64,000 bases of DNA, taken from the NCBI GenBank assembly GCA_001752465.1, contig MDJB01000001.1, positions 1 through 64,000 on the forward strand. Reading direction: 5' to 3'. Made by a program: the position numbers and the translations under genes. The notes beneath the pieces were generated by a model. It made no database searches. It saw only the letters and a program-made list of their open reading frames with translations, and had not been told where the DNA came from. Shown in pieces: positions 20,718 through 29,470 of the stretch (positions are counted from its first letter, which is position 1; each line of letters opens with the position of its first letter). This DNA is from Haemophilus quentini. Lineage in GTDB: Bacteria > Pseudomonadota > Gammaproteobacteria > Enterobacterales > Pasteurellaceae.

Positions 20718-22316
20718 TTAATGTCTAAAATGACGCATTCCAGTTAATACCATCACCATATTATGTTCATCTGCTGCATCGATAACTTCTTGATCGCGCA
20801 TTGAGCCACCCGGATGAATCACACATTGAATCCCTACTTTCGCCGCCGCATCAATGCCATCACGGAATGGGAAGAAAGCATCAGATGCCATCACACAACC
20901 GGCTACGGTTAAGCCTTCGTCCTGCGCCTTAATACCTGCGATTTTGGCCGAATACACACGGCTCATTTGGCCTGCACCAATGCCGATAGTTTGATTATCT
21001 TTGGCGTAAACAATGGCATTGGATTTCACGAATTTCGCCACTTTCCAGCAGAATAATAAGTCTTTTAATTCTTGTTCAGTTGGTTGACGTTTACTCACCA
21101 CTTTTAAATCATCCAAACCAACCATGCCTAAATCGGCATCTTGTACTAACAAGCCACCGTTCACGCGTTTGAAATCTAAACGTTCGGAACGTGACGTCCA
21201 TTCACCACATTCAAGCAAACGAACATTTTTCTTACGTTTCACGACTTCTTGCGCTTCAGCAGAAACTTTCGGCGCAATAATCACTTCAACGAATTGGCGC
21301 TCCACAATTTCATTCGCGGTTTTTTCGTCTAATTCACGGTTGAACGCAATAATGCCGCCAAATGCAGAAGTTGGATCGGTTTGGTAAGCGCGATTATAGG
21401 CGTCTAAAATATCTTTACCTAAAGCTACACCGCATGGATTGGCATGTTTAACGATTACACAAGCTGGCTCATCAAATTCTTTCACGCATTCAAGCGCTGC
21501 ATCGGTGTCTGCAATATTATTGTAAGACAAGGCTTTACCTTGGAGTTGATTAGCCGTAGCCACGCTCGCCTCTTTCACATTCAAATCAACGTAAAAAGCA
21601 GCATTTTGATGGGCGTTTTCACCGTAACGCATGGTTTGTTTACGCACGAAGTTAAGGTTTAAAGTCCGTGGGAATTGACCGCACTTCGCATTCGCATCTT
21701 CTTCCTCTGCTACATGATATGGTTTCACCATTTGTCCAAAGTAGTTGGCAATCATAGAGTCATATTGAGCAGTATGTTCAAATGCTTTAATCGCAAGATC
21801 AAAACGGGTTTCAAGCGTTAGGCTGTTTTGATGTTTATCCATCTCTGCAAGAATTGCATTGAAATCATGATTATTCACCACGATCGCCACATCTTTATGG
21901 TTTTTCGCTGCAGAACGCACCATGGTTGGTCCACCGATATCAATATTTTCTACTGCATCAGCCAAGGTACAATCTGGTTTAGCCACGGTGGATGCAAATG
22001 GATATAAATTCACCACCACCATATCAATGCCTTCAATGCCATGTAGCTGCATGATGGCATCATCTGTACCACGACGACCAAGAATCCCGCCATGCACTTT
22101 TGGATGCAAGGTTTTCACGCGACCGTCCATCATTTCAGGGAACCCCGTATAATCAGACACTTCAGTCACCGGCAAACCATGCTGCTCCAACAATTTTGCG
22201 GTACCGCCTGTGGAAAGTAGTTTTACACCACGCTGTACTAAGCCTTGAGCAAATTCTACGATACCGGTTTTATCAGAAACACTCAGTAAAGCCTGACGAA
22301 TTGGACAATCTGTCAT
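20718..22316 (-). CDS. purH: Bifunctional AICAR formyltransferase / IMP cyclohydrolase
   Basis: Performs the last two steps of IMP synthesis. The 532-residue protein has an N-terminal MGS-like cyclohydrolase domain (about 1-150; [33 protein letters not shown]) and a C-terminal AICAR formyltransferase domain (about 200-532; [47 protein letters not shown]). Full length with no gap. A perfect PurR-like palindrome lies 50 bases upstream of the start. purD follows. Confidence 0.97.
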   Translation of the reverse strand: MTDCPIRQALLSVSDKTGIVEFAQGLVQRGVKLLSTGGTAKLLEQHGLPVTEVSDYTGFPEMMDGRVKTLHPKVHGGILGRRGTDDAIMQLHGIEGIDMVVVNLYPFASTVAKPDCTLADAVENIDIGGPTMVRSAAKNHKDVAIVVNNHDFNAILAEMDKHQNSLTLETRFDLAIKAFEHTAQYDSMIANYFGQMVKPYHVAEEEDANAKCGQFPRTLNLNFVRKQTMRYGENAHQNAAFYVDLNVKEASVATANQLQGKALSYNNIADTDAALECVKEFDEPACVIVKHANPCGVALGKDILDAYNRAYQTDPTSAFGGIIAFNRELDEKTANEIVERQFVEVIIAPKVSAEAQEVVKRKKNVRLLECGEWTSRSERLDFKRVNGGLLVQDADLGMVGLDDLKVVSKRQPTEQELKDLLFCWKVAKFVKSNAIVYAKDNQTIGIGAGQMSRVYSAKIAGIKAQDEGLTVAGCVMASDAFFPFRDGIDAAAKVGIQCVIHPGGSMRDQEVIDAADEHNMVMVLTGMRHFRH

Positions 22317-22365
22317 TACATTTTCCTTTAATTAAATGGTTAAAAATAAGCACGGGGAATTATAA

Positions 22366-22379
22366 AGCAAACGTTTGCT
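22366..22379. promoter_or_regulatory. PurR operator of purH-purD
   Basis: AGCAAACGTTTGCT is a perfect 14-base palindrome with the central ACGTTT-type core of the E. coli PurR box (consensus about ACGCAAACGTTTGCGT). It lies 50 bases upstream of purH, where PurR with hypoxanthine or guanine would repress. Confidence 0.88.
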
Positions 22380-22439
22380 CAAATATAGAAAAGATTAAAT
22401 AAAATGTAATCAGAATAAAGTGCGGTAAATTTCAAGCAT

Positions 22440-22463
22440 AAAAAAGCCCACATAAATGTGGGC
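22440..22463 (-). terminator. Terminator of doxX
   Basis: GCCCACAT-aa-ATGTGGGC (22446-22463) is followed on the minus strand by a run of six T. It lies 36 bases past the doxX stop. Confidence 0.85.
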
Positions 22464-22498
22464 AAATAAAAGGATTAAATTATGAAACTACAACTAAA

Positions 22499-22903
22499 CT
22501 ACTTTCTAAAAAACTTGTTATCTAAGGCACAAGCACCAGCGCCAGAAAATACAAAATATAAGAAGAGTACAGAGTAAAGTAACGCAAGCTCACCGCCATT
22601 TGTAATTGGGAATAGTAAATTCCCTTTTCCAGCCACATGCATAAAGAAATATGCAAAAGCCATTTGGCCAGATAAAATAAACGCAGCTGGGCGCGTAAAT
22701 AATCCTAAAATTAATAAGATTGAGCCGACAATTTTAATCACGCCACCTACAATCATCATTGAATCACCGACCGGGCCATTTCCACCCGTCATAGAAATTG
22801 GAAACTCCCAAAATTTTGCTGTGCCATGTAAGATAAACATGTAAGCCGCAGTGATGCGTAATAGCGCTAATACATAAGGGCGATATTTTTCAAGCTTATT
22901 CAT
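22499..22903 (-). CDS. DoxX family membrane protein
   Basis: Integral membrane protein of 134 residues with four hydrophobic segments, of the DoxX family. The typical core is visible: LLRITAAYMFILHGTAKFW near the N-terminus, then GPVGDSMMIVGGVIKIVGSILLILGLFTRPAAF and a QMAFAYFFMH segment. DoxX-like proteins are linked to quinone or thiol redox systems in some organisms, but no specific activity can be given. It precedes a terminator and sits downstream of dsbD on the same strand with a 111-base gap, so it probably has its own promoter. Confidence 0.82.
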   Translation of the reverse strand: MNKLEKYRPYVLALLRITAAYMFILHGTAKFWEFPISMTGGNGPVGDSMMIVGGVIKIVGSILLILGLFTRPAAFILSGQMAFAYFFMHVAGKGNLLFPITNGGELALLYSVLFLYFVFSGAGACALDNKFFRK

Positions 22904-23014
22904 TTGCTTTCCTTTTGTTTAAAGATGAATTAAAACAGCGCCATATTAATCTTTAACGGATAGTTAAACAATAATTAAAATTGAAAAATACTTTTTATTA
23001 AAAGTAAAAAATAA

Positions 23015-24778
23015 CTAAAGTAGCTTTTCAATCCAATTAGAAAAAGAATCAGCATCCATAAAGCCCGTTACTCTACTTCCTTGAATCTCATTATTTTGCT
23101 TATCAAAAAATAAAATTGTGGGTAATCCCATCACATTAAAGCGTTCCATTAATGCTTTATTTTCTGGGCTATTCTTTGTCATATTCACTTGTAATAACAA
23201 AATATTCTGAAATTGCTGTTGCACTTTTGGATCTGAAAAAGTCAACTTTTCAAATTCTTTACAAGCCACACACCAATCCGCGTATAAATCTAACATCGCG
23301 ATCGAATCCAGATTTTCAGCTAAAGTGCGGTCAAGTTCTTCAATATTTTTAATTTGCTTAAATTTAACCTGAGAAGCAGGCTTATTTTCTACCGCACTTT
23401 GTGTTGTAGTTTGAGTTTGCCAAATCCAATTTTGCAAAGGTTGTACGAAAACCATAGCCAACGCAAAACTAATAATTTTAATGGCATAGCCAAAACCACT
23501 CTTAGGCATCTGCAACGCAAACCAAATAAAGAATGCTGTCGCTAATCCAGCCCATAAGCGTGGCTCCCATGCTTCAGGCAAAATACGAGAAATTAAAAAC
23601 ACAGGTAACGCTAACATAACAAAGCCGAATGTTTGTTTCACTGTGTTCATCCACTCACCTGATTTTGGCAAAATTTTATTACCAAACAATGTGATTAACA
23701 TTAGCGGCACGCCCATACCAAGTGCGAGTAAATAAAGGGTTGCTGCGCCGGTGAATAAATCACCACTTTGCACCACATAAAGTAAAGCACCAGAAAGTGG
23801 TGCAGATGTACAAGGTGATGCCACAAGCCCAGCAATCATGCCCATCGCAAAGGAACCGCCAAAAGCACCCGAGGTTTGTTTTTGGCTCCATGTATTTAAT
23901 TTATTTTGTAAGCTATTTGGCAATTGAATAGTAAATAAGCCAAACATTGAAAGAGCAAGAACAACAAATAAAATAGAAAGCCCAACCATCACATAAGGAT
24001 GTTGCAAGGCAATTTGAAACGGCAAACCGATAGCCGCTACTGCGAGCCCTAACAAGGTGTAAGTCAGTGCCATGCCTTGAACATAAAGAAAAGCTAAACT
24101 AAACGCTCGCATCATATTTGGACGTTGTTGCTGACCGATAACAATGGCAGAAAGCAACGGTAACATTGGCAATACGCAAGGCGTAAAAGCCAGCCCCAAT
24201 CCCAATAAAAAGAAACCGAAGATTGTCCATTTACTATGGAATAAACCATCAGCTAAACGATCTTGTTCAGATAAAAGTGCGGTATTTTTTTCAACTGTTT
24301 TTTCGACAGTTTTCTCTTGAGAAATAGCTAAATCCCCAATTCGTAATACTTTAGTTTCAGGCGGATAGCAAAAACCTTCGGTACATCCTTGATAACTTAT
24401 TTCAACCTGCTCATCAGCATTGCTAAATGCGCCGCTAAATGCGCCGCTAAATGCGCCGCTAAATACGCCATCAATTGAGCGAGTAAACACCTTCACTTCA
24501 CCAAAATAAGGGTCTTGATGTAATTCAGCTGCTTGTTGAGCATACAAAGTGAGAGCATCCGATTTACCCACTAATTCAGCATTAATCCTATCTTGATATA
24601 AATAATAGCCATCAGCTATGTCCCAATGAACCTGTAATTGACTTTTATCCGTAGATAAAGTGGCAGAAAATGCAAAAGCATCATCTACTTTCAAGAAAGA
24701 TTGTTTTTTATCAAATAGACCTGCGTTAGTTGCAAGTGCGGTAAAAATCAGTGTAAAAAAAAGAAAAAGTTTTTTCAT
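23015..24778 (-). CDS. dsbD: Thiol:disulfide interchange protein DsbD (DipZ)
   Basis: Inner-membrane protein that carries electrons from cytoplasmic thioredoxin to periplasmic DsbC, DsbG and cytochrome c maturation. It has 587 residues: a signal peptide (about 1-19), an N-terminal periplasmic domain with the redox pair in CTEGFCYPP, an eight-helix membrane domain with active cysteines in FTPCVLPMLP and ASPCTSAP, and a C-terminal thioredoxin-like domain with WCVACKEF. An in-frame 12-base tandem repeat at 24422-24469 encodes repeated GAFS units (about residues 104-119). It is divergent from arcA. Confidence 0.95.
   Translation of the reverse strand: MKKLFLFFTLIFTALATNAGLFDKKQSFLKVDDAFAFSATLSTDKSQLQVHWDIADGYYLYQDRINAELVGKSDALTLYAQQAAELHQDPYFGEVKVFTRSIDGVFSGAFSGAFSGAFSNADEQVEISYQGCTEGFCYPPETKVLRIGDLAISQEKTVEKTVEKNTALLSEQDRLADGLFHSKWTIFGFFLLGLGLAFTPCVLPMLPLLSAIVIGQQQRPNMMRAFSLAFLYVQGMALTYTLLGLAVAAIGLPFQIALQHPYVMVGLSILFVVLALSMFGLFTIQLPNSLQNKLNTWSQKQTSGAFGGSFAMGMIAGLVASPCTSAPLSGALLYVVQSGDLFTGAATLYLLALGMGVPLMLITLFGNKILPKSGEWMNTVKQTFGFVMLALPVFLISRILPEAWEPRLWAGLATAFFIWFALQMPKSGFGYAIKIISFALAMVFVQPLQNWIWQTQTTTQSAVENKPASQVKFKQIKNIEELDRTLAENLDSIAMLDLYADWCVACKEFEKLTFSDPKVQQQFQNILLLQVNMTKNSPENKALMERFNVMGLPTILFFDKQNNEIQGSRVTGFMDADSFSNWIEKLL
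24422..24469. repeat. Four-copy 12-base tandem repeat in dsbD
   Basis: GCTAAATGCGCC is present three times exactly (24422-24433, 24434-24445, 24446-24457), with a fourth copy differing by one base (24458-24469). Each unit encodes four residues, so copy-number changes keep frame and lengthen a loop of the periplasmic domain. Confidence 0.95.
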
Positions 24779-24843
24779 AGAATTGAAAGTAAAAGTAAAA
24801 ATGCGCGAAATTCTATCACAAAGAAATTTGAATACCTAAAACT

Positions 24844-24857
24844 ATGATTTAGATCAT
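24844..24857. promoter_or_regulatory. FNR-like dyad in the dsbD-arcA divergent region
   Basis: ATGAT-TTAG-ATCAT is a perfect dyad matching the FNR box (TTGAT-N4-ATCAA) except at the outermost base of each arm. It lies 112 bases before arcA and 66 bases before dsbD on the other strand. In E. coli arcA is FNR-activated; extension to this strain is inference. Confidence 0.5.
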
Positions 24858-24968
24858 AAAAAGGAAAATCTTATAAAAAATAACCGCACTTTTTTATTGT
24901 TACAACAATGTTACACCGCTAGAATGGAATCATGATAGCATACACCAAAATAAGTATAAGGATGGAAA

Positions 24969-25679
24969 ATGGCTACTCCACAAATTCTCGTTGTTGAAGA
25001 TGAAATCGTTACCCGAAATACGCTTAAAGGGATTTTTGAAGCGGAAGGGTATGATGTGCTTGAAGCAGAAAATGGTGCAGAGATGCATCACATGTTAGAA
25101 AACCACAATATAAATTTGGTGGTGATGGATATTAATTTACCGGGTAAAAACGGTTTATTATTAGTAAGAGAGCTCCGCGAAGAACTTAACTTGCCGCTTA
25201 TATTCTTAACTGGTCGTGATAATGAAGTCGATAAAATTCTAGGGCTAGAAATCGGTGCCGACGATTATTTAACCAAGCCTTTTAACCCTCGAGAATTGAC
25301 TATCCGTGCACGTAATCTATTGCATCGAACAATGCCGCATCAAGAAAAAGAAAATACATTTGGTCGAGAATTCTATCGTTTTAACGGCTGGAAATTAGAC
25401 TTAAATAGCCACAGTTTAATTACGCCAGAAGGTCAAGAATTTAAACTTCCTCGCAGTGAATTTCGTGCAATGCTACATTTCTGTGAAAATCCAGGAAAAT
25501 TACAAACTCGCGAAGAATTACTAAAAAAAATGACGGGACGTGAATTGAAACCTCAGGATCGTACTGTAGATGTCACAATTCGACGTATCAGAAAACATTT
25601 TGAAGATCATCCTAATACCCCAAATATCATTATGACGGTGCATGGTGAAGGATATCGTTTTTGTGGGGATATAGAATAA
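24969..25679 (+). CDS. arcA: Aerobic respiration response regulator ArcA
   Basis: OmpR-family response regulator that represses or activates respiratory genes under low oxygen after phosphorylation by ArcB. It has 236 residues. The receiver domain shows EDE at about 10-12 and phospho-acceptor Asp54 ([12 protein letters not shown]), and the winged-helix domain ends in [12 protein letters not shown]. The start has AAGGATGG just upstream. It is a single-gene unit, divergent from dsbD. arcB is not in the window, as usual. A candidate FNR site lies in its control region. Confidence 0.97.
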   Translation: MATPQILVVEDEIVTRNTLKGIFEAEGYDVLEAENGAEMHHMLENHNINLVVMDINLPGKNGLLLVRELREELNLPLIFLTGRDNEVDKILGLEIGADDYLTKPFNPRELTIRARNLLHRTMPHQEKENTFGREFYRFNGWKLDLNSHSLITPEGQEFKLPRSEFRAMLHFCENPGKLQTREELLKKMTGRELKPQDRTVDVTIRRIRKHFEDHPNTPNIIMTVHGEGYRFCGDIE

Positions 25680-25723
25680 AGTCATTATTTCTATCAACTG
25701 AGAGACTATTTTAAAATTCCTTT

Positions 25724-25752
25724 TTGAAATTAATTTCCCATTTTGATAGAAT
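25724..25752 (+). promoter_or_regulatory. Promoter of the riboswitch-symporter transcript
   Basis: TTGAAA (25724-25729) and TAGAAT (25747-25752) are separated by 17 bases, close to sigma-70 consensus. The predicted start is near 25759, just before the hairpin at 25761-25785. Confidence 0.7.
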
Positions 25753-25760
25753 CCATACGC

Positions 25761-25785
25761 TTTCATTGTGATTGTCACAATGAAA
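25761..25785 (+). other. Perfect 11-base hairpin at the predicted 5' end
   Basis: TTTCATTGTGA-TTG-TCACAATGAAA is a perfect stem-loop starting within a few bases of the predicted transcription start. It could protect the 5' end or block ribosomes. It also could end arcA, but no T-tract follows. Confidence 0.6.
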
Positions 25786-25804
25786 AGTGAGTTCGGATGA
25801 AGGT

Positions 25805-25985
25805 AGCTGGAGAGCGGGGAATTGACCCCACACCGACGATGTAAAATCTTTCAGGTGCGATGGCAGGGACTGTTACTGGACGAACCCTTGGAGAGATCCA
25901 TTTTAGAAATGGACGCCGAAGGCGCAAAAGAGCGGTTAATTTTTCAATCGTTTTTCAAACGCTCAGGCAAAAGGACAGGGGCAAA
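25805..25985 (+). ncRNA. Tandem glycine riboswitch (first aptamer degenerate)
   Basis: Two glycine aptamer-like segments lie in tandem. The second (about 25876-25985) is canonical: GGAGAGATCC, a hairpin, GCCGAAGGCGCAAAAG, a variable P3b arm, then CTCAGGCAAAAGGACAG. The first (about 25805-25874) keeps CTGGAGAGCGGGG, CACCG, GTAAAATCTTTCAGGTG, but the invariant CCGAAGG core reads CCGACGATG and the GGACAG closing segment reads GGCAGGGAC. It controls the downstream alanine/glycine symporter, probably at translation: CTTGTCG (26060-26066) can pair with CGACGAG (26086-26092) over the ribosome site. Confidence 0.9.
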
Positions 25986-26059
25986 AGACAATCTATCGTA
26001 AGTGTGGAAATTATCTATCTTTTCACCGCACTTTCTTTTCTATTGTATCTTTTCGTCTT

Positions 26060-26094
26060 CTTGTCGTGTTTATTTTTGATTTAAACGACGAGGA
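26060..26094 (+). promoter_or_regulatory. Ribosome-site masking hairpin of the glycine riboswitch
   Basis: CTTGTCG at 26060-26066 is complementary (one G-U) to CGACGAG at 26086-26092, which overlaps the AGGA ribosome site (26091-26094), six bases from the start codon. A likely expression platform; inferred from complementarity only. Confidence 0.55.
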
Positions 26095-26099
26095 ATCAC

Positions 26100-27470
26100 A
26101 TGACAATTGAGTCAATTCTTTCAGCTATTGATAGCTTTATTTGGGGTGCACCGCTACTCATACTCTTATCGGGCACGGGGCTCTATTTAACGCTACGTTT
26201 AGGCTTTATTCAAATTCGCTATTTACCACGTGCGCTAGGTTATTTATTTAAAAAAGATAAAGGCGGAAAAGGCGATGTGTCATCTTTTGCCGCACTTTGT
26301 ACCGCATTAGCTGCAACGATCGGAACTGGGAATATTGTGGGCGTTGCAACTGCTGTACAAGCAGGTGGGCCTGGCGCTATTTTTTGGATGTGGGTAGTCG
26401 CCTTGTTAGGAATGGCAACAAAATATGCAGAATGTTTACTCGCAGTTAAATACCGTGTTCGCGATAAAAATGGCTTTATGGCTGGTGGTCCAATGTATTA
26501 CATTGAACACGGTCTAGGTATCAAGTGGCTAGCAAAATTATTTGCATTATTTGGTGTAATGGTTGCCTTTTTCGGGATCGGTACATTCCCACAGGTCAAT
26601 GCGATTACCCATGCAATGCAAGATACGTTTAATATTCCCGTTTTAGTTACTGCAATTATTGTGACGCTTTTAGTCGGCTTAATCATTCTTGGTGGTGTAA
26701 AACGTATCGCAACCGCATCATCGGTAATTGTGCCGTTTATGGCGATTTTATACGTCACTACTTCACTGGTTATTATCCTTTTAAATATAGAAAAAGTACC
26801 AGATGCGATCTCATTAATTATTTATAGCGCTTTTGATCCGCAAGCTGCGCTAGGTGGCGCTGTTGGCTTCACTGTAATGAAGGCTATTCAATCAGGTGTC
26901 GCTCGAGGTATATTCTCCAATGAATCAGGTTTAGGAAGCGCACCAATTGCAGCTGCAGCGGCACAAACTCGTGAACCTGTTCGCCAAGGCTTAATTTCCA
27001 TGACAGGTACATTCTTGGATACCATCATCGTTTGTACAATGACAGGCATTGTATTAGTGTTAACAGGCGCTTGGAATAACCCTGAATTAGCGGGTGCAAC
27101 AGTAACAAACTACGCCTTTGCACAAGGTTTAGGAGCATCAATTGGCGCAACGATTGTAACCGTCGGTTTATTATTTTTTGCATTCACAACTATTTTAGGC
27201 TGGTGTTACTACGGTGAACGTTGCTTTGTTTATCTCGTTGGTATTCGCGGCGTAAAACTATATCGTTTAGCTTATATTGTGTTGGTAGGGTTAGGCTCAT
27301 TCTTACACTTAAATTTAATCTGGATTATCGCCGATATCGTAAATGGTTTAATGGCCTTTCCAAATCTCATCGCACTCATTGGATTGCGAAAAGTTGTGAT
27401 TGAAGAAACAAAAGATTATTTCCAACGATTGAAAATAAATCATCACGATCAAGACGAAATCGTAGAATAA
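26100..27470 (+). CDS. Alanine/glycine:cation symporter (AgcS family)
   Basis: Inner-membrane sodium- or proton-coupled carrier for alanine and glycine. The 456-residue protein has about ten to eleven hydrophobic segments and the family signatures TALAATIGTGNIVGVATAVQ (the cation-site region), GGPGAIFWMWVVALLGMATKYAE, GGPMYYIEHGL and the GIFSNESGLGSAPIAAAAAQT motif. The start is ATG 26100 with AGGA six bases upstream. It follows a glycine riboswitch, so glycine (perhaps also serine or alanine surplus) controls synthesis of this carrier. A clear terminator follows. Confidence 0.93.
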   Translation: MTIESILSAIDSFIWGAPLLILLSGTGLYLTLRLGFIQIRYLPRALGYLFKKDKGGKGDVSSFAALCTALAATIGTGNIVGVATAVQAGGPGAIFWMWVVALLGMATKYAECLLAVKYRVRDKNGFMAGGPMYYIEHGLGIKWLAKLFALFGVMVAFFGIGTFPQVNAITHAMQDTFNIPVLVTAIIVTLLVGLIILGGVKRIATASSVIVPFMAILYVTTSLVIILLNIEKVPDAISLIIYSAFDPQAALGGAVGFTVMKAIQSGVARGIFSNESGLGSAPIAAAAAQTREPVRQGLISMTGTFLDTIIVCTMTGIVLVLTGAWNNPELAGATVTNYAFAQGLGASIGATIVTVGLLFFAFTTILGWCYYGERCFVYLVGIRGVKLYRLAYIVLVGLGSFLHLNLIWIIADIVNGLMAFPNLIALIGLRKVVIEETKDYFQRLKINHHDQDEIVE

Positions 27471-27483
27471 TCAAATGAAAAAA

Positions 27484-27516
27484 GGTGTGGATACAGTCAA
27501 TATCCACACCTTTTTT
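27484..27516 (+). terminator. Terminator of the symporter gene
   Basis: GGTGTGGATA and its complement (27501-27510) pair across seven bases, followed by TTTTTT. It lies 13 bases past the stop codon. Confidence 0.92.
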
Positions 27517-27704
27517 CTTATCGCAATTTCCTATCTTAACAACTTATCTTAGAAAGAAAAGCAACTTTTTTTAGAAATTAGACATAGATCATATTTTTAA
27601 AAATTACTTTGACATTTCCTCTTAAAGCCCTTGAAAACCTGAATTAACAAAGCTATTTTGTAATTAAAGAAAACTGTAAATCACGCAACAAAGAGGTAAA
27701 TGCT

Positions 27705-28028
27705 ATGACACTTAATATCACCAGCAAACAAATGGAAATCACCCCTGCAATTCGTGAACACGTGGAGGAAAGACTCGCGAAATTAGGTAAATGGCAAACA
27801 CAGTTAATTAACCCGCATTTTGTTTTAAACAAAGTACCGAATGGATTTACTGTAGAAGCATCTATTGGCACGCCACTAGGCAATTTATTGGCAAGTGCAA
27901 CCTCAGATGATATGTATAAAGCAATTAATGAAGTTGAAGAAAAATTGGAACGTCAGCTTAATAAACTTCAACATAAAAGTGAATCTCGACGAGCAGATGA
28001 ACGCTTAAAAGATTCGTTTGAAAACTAG
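27705..28028 (+). CDS. raiA: Ribosome hibernation/stability factor RaiA (YfiA)
   Basis: Small protein of 107 residues that binds the 30S decoding site under cold shock or stationary phase and inactivates ribosomes. The fold is the dsRBD-like beta-alpha-beta of the HPF/YfiA family: [26 protein letters not shown], a central [10 protein letters not shown] strand and a [23 protein letters not shown] helix. The H. influenzae orthologue has a solved structure (HI0257, from memory). The C-terminal tail is short, as in gammaproteobacterial YfiA. It has its own promoter region and a terminator at 28112-28145. Start: AAAGAGGTAAATGCTATG. Confidence 0.95.
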   Translation: MTLNITSKQMEITPAIREHVEERLAKLGKWQTQLINPHFVLNKVPNGFTVEASIGTPLGNLLASATSDDMYKAINEVEEKLERQLNKLQHKSESRRADERLKDSFEN

Positions 28029-28111
28029 TATTGAAAATAAACTAAACAAAGAAAAGCAAAAGAGCGGTGAAATTTTATCCCTCCAAAAAAAGTTAAGTTA
28101 TTAAATCAAGG

Positions 28112-28145
28112 ACTAAGCTCTGTGATTCACAGGGCTTAGTTTTTT
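28112..28145 (+). terminator. Terminator of raiA
   Basis: ACTAAGC-T-CTGTG-att-CACAG-G-GCTTAGT, a stem of 12 pairs with one mismatch, is followed by TTTTTAG. It lies 84 bases past raiA. Confidence 0.85.
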
Positions 28146-28179
28146 AGTTTACACCGAATACTCTCATGGTGGTAATAAT

Positions 28180-28645
28180 GAATATCCACTTTTCATGACA
28201 AAAGAAAACATTGAGTGCTAACGCCGTTAAATCAAGCAATATCTGAATTAGAAAGCCCATCCTTAATGCTTTGACGATGGTGGCTTTTTCTGTTATTTGA
28301 GACTTATAACTTTTCTAGAATAGCATTCTCCGCATAAAGTTTGAGCTTCTCTAATTCCAACGTTTCTTCTCGTATTTTGGACTTAAGTAGCATTTTAGTG
28401 CGTTGGATGCCTTTTAGGCATTAAGCTGTTTATACCTTGTCTTTCAAAGACTTGTAACCATTGATTCTACCAAGATTAAATTGTTTACATTCAACGATGT
28501 AATGTTTGTTCGGGACGTTTAAGATGCCTTAGGGGAGAGAATGATTTTTACTGCATTGAAGATAAACATTGAGCATTTATTGTTTGAAGAGTTGCTTGTA
28601 GTTAGTCATAAAAAATCTACACTTTAATCAGTTAGTTGTCTAATA
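28180..28645 (-). mobile_element. Decayed IS3-family (IS150-like) insertion sequence
   Basis: In the 674-base gap between raiA and the methyltransferase, the minus strand translates in pieces to IS150-type OrfA and OrfB segments: a helix-turn-helix end WLQVFERQGINSLMPKRHP (28395-28463), a leucine-rich EKLKLYAENAIL piece (about 28305-28370) and a piece EKATIVKALRMGFLIQILLD, resembling the OrfB start. A candidate OrfA start is at 28607-28609, next to the probable left end around 28643. Frameshifts and stops interrupt all pieces. No terminal repeat or target duplication was found, so the ends are approximate. Confidence 0.7.
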
Positions 28646-28702
28646 TAAATTTGGGGGCAACAGATCAATATTCTCCTTTTTATTTGTAATATAGGATACG
28701 AG

Positions 28703-29461
28703 ATGAATAATAAAACTAGCGTTTATGACCAAGAAAACTTCTTTGAGCTTTATCAGAAACTCCGCGCAAATCCAATTAGTCTCAATGAAATTGTTGAAAA
28801 GCCTACCATGCTCTCACTGTTGCCTGATTTAAAAGGGAAAAAATTACTCGATTTAGGCTGTGGCACGGGAGGGCATTTACAACTTTATCTAGAACGAGGT
28901 GCGGCTAAAGTGATAGGAACCGATCTTTCCGAAAAAATGCTCGAACAAGCTGAAAAAGATCTGCAAAAATGCGGCCAATTTTCTGGACGTTTTTCGTTAT
29001 ATCAGTTACCGATGGAAAAATTAGCAGAATTGCCAGAAAGTGATTTTGATATCATTACCAGCTCTTTTGCTTTTCATTATATTGAAGATTTTCTCGCTTT
29101 ATTAGCTTCTATTGCCAACAAACTTAAACCTAACGGCACATTAGTTTTTTCCCAAGAGCATCCGATTACGACTTGCCATAAAGAAGGGGAACGCTGGGAA
29201 AAAAATGAGAAAAAACAGCAACTCGCTTATCGTTTAAATCATTACCGTGATGAAGGACTGAGAGAGAGAAATTGGTTTCAACAACCTTTCAAAACCTATC
29301 ATCGCACTACCGCCACAATTATTAATAATTTGATAGAAAAAGATTTCCAAATAGAACAAATGGCAGAACCTATGCTGGCAGAAAAAACTGAATGGCAAGC
29401 AGAATTTAAAGATTTACAGCATCGCCCCGTGTTATTATTTATAAAAGCGACAAAAAAATAG
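28703..29461 (+). CDS. Class I SAM-dependent methyltransferase
   Basis: Predicted cytoplasmic methyltransferase of 252 residues. Motif I, LLDLGCGTGG (48-57), binds S-adenosylmethionine, followed by an acidic motif II (GTDLSEKML) and the FDIITSSFAFHYIEDF and LKPNGTLVFSQEHP motifs. The substrate cannot be told; the family includes Cfa-like and small-molecule methylases. The start has GGATACGAG upstream. The ACT-domain gene starts nine bases after its stop, suggesting one transcript. It lies right beside the decayed insertion sequence. No substrate clue comes from the neighbours. Confidence 0.85.
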   Translation: MNNKTSVYDQENFFELYQKLRANPISLNEIVEKPTMLSLLPDLKGKKLLDLGCGTGGHLQLYLERGAAKVIGTDLSEKMLEQAEKDLQKCGQFSGRFSLYQLPMEKLAELPESDFDIITSSFAFHYIEDFLALLASIANKLKPNGTLVFSQEHPITTCHKEGERWEKNEKKQQLAYRLNHYRDEGLRERNWFQQPFKTYHRTTATIINNLIEKDFQIEQMAEPMLAEKTEWQAEFKDLQHRPVLLFIKATKK

Positions 29462-29470
29462 AGAGAAAAT

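Noticed and set aside
25761-25785. CRP site TGTGA-TTG-TCACA
   Set aside because: Half-sites are only three bases apart; CRP needs six.
25860-26084. A 74-residue open frame on the plus strand
   Set aside because: It lies inside the glycine riboswitch, has an Arg-rich nonsense composition and no ribosome site.
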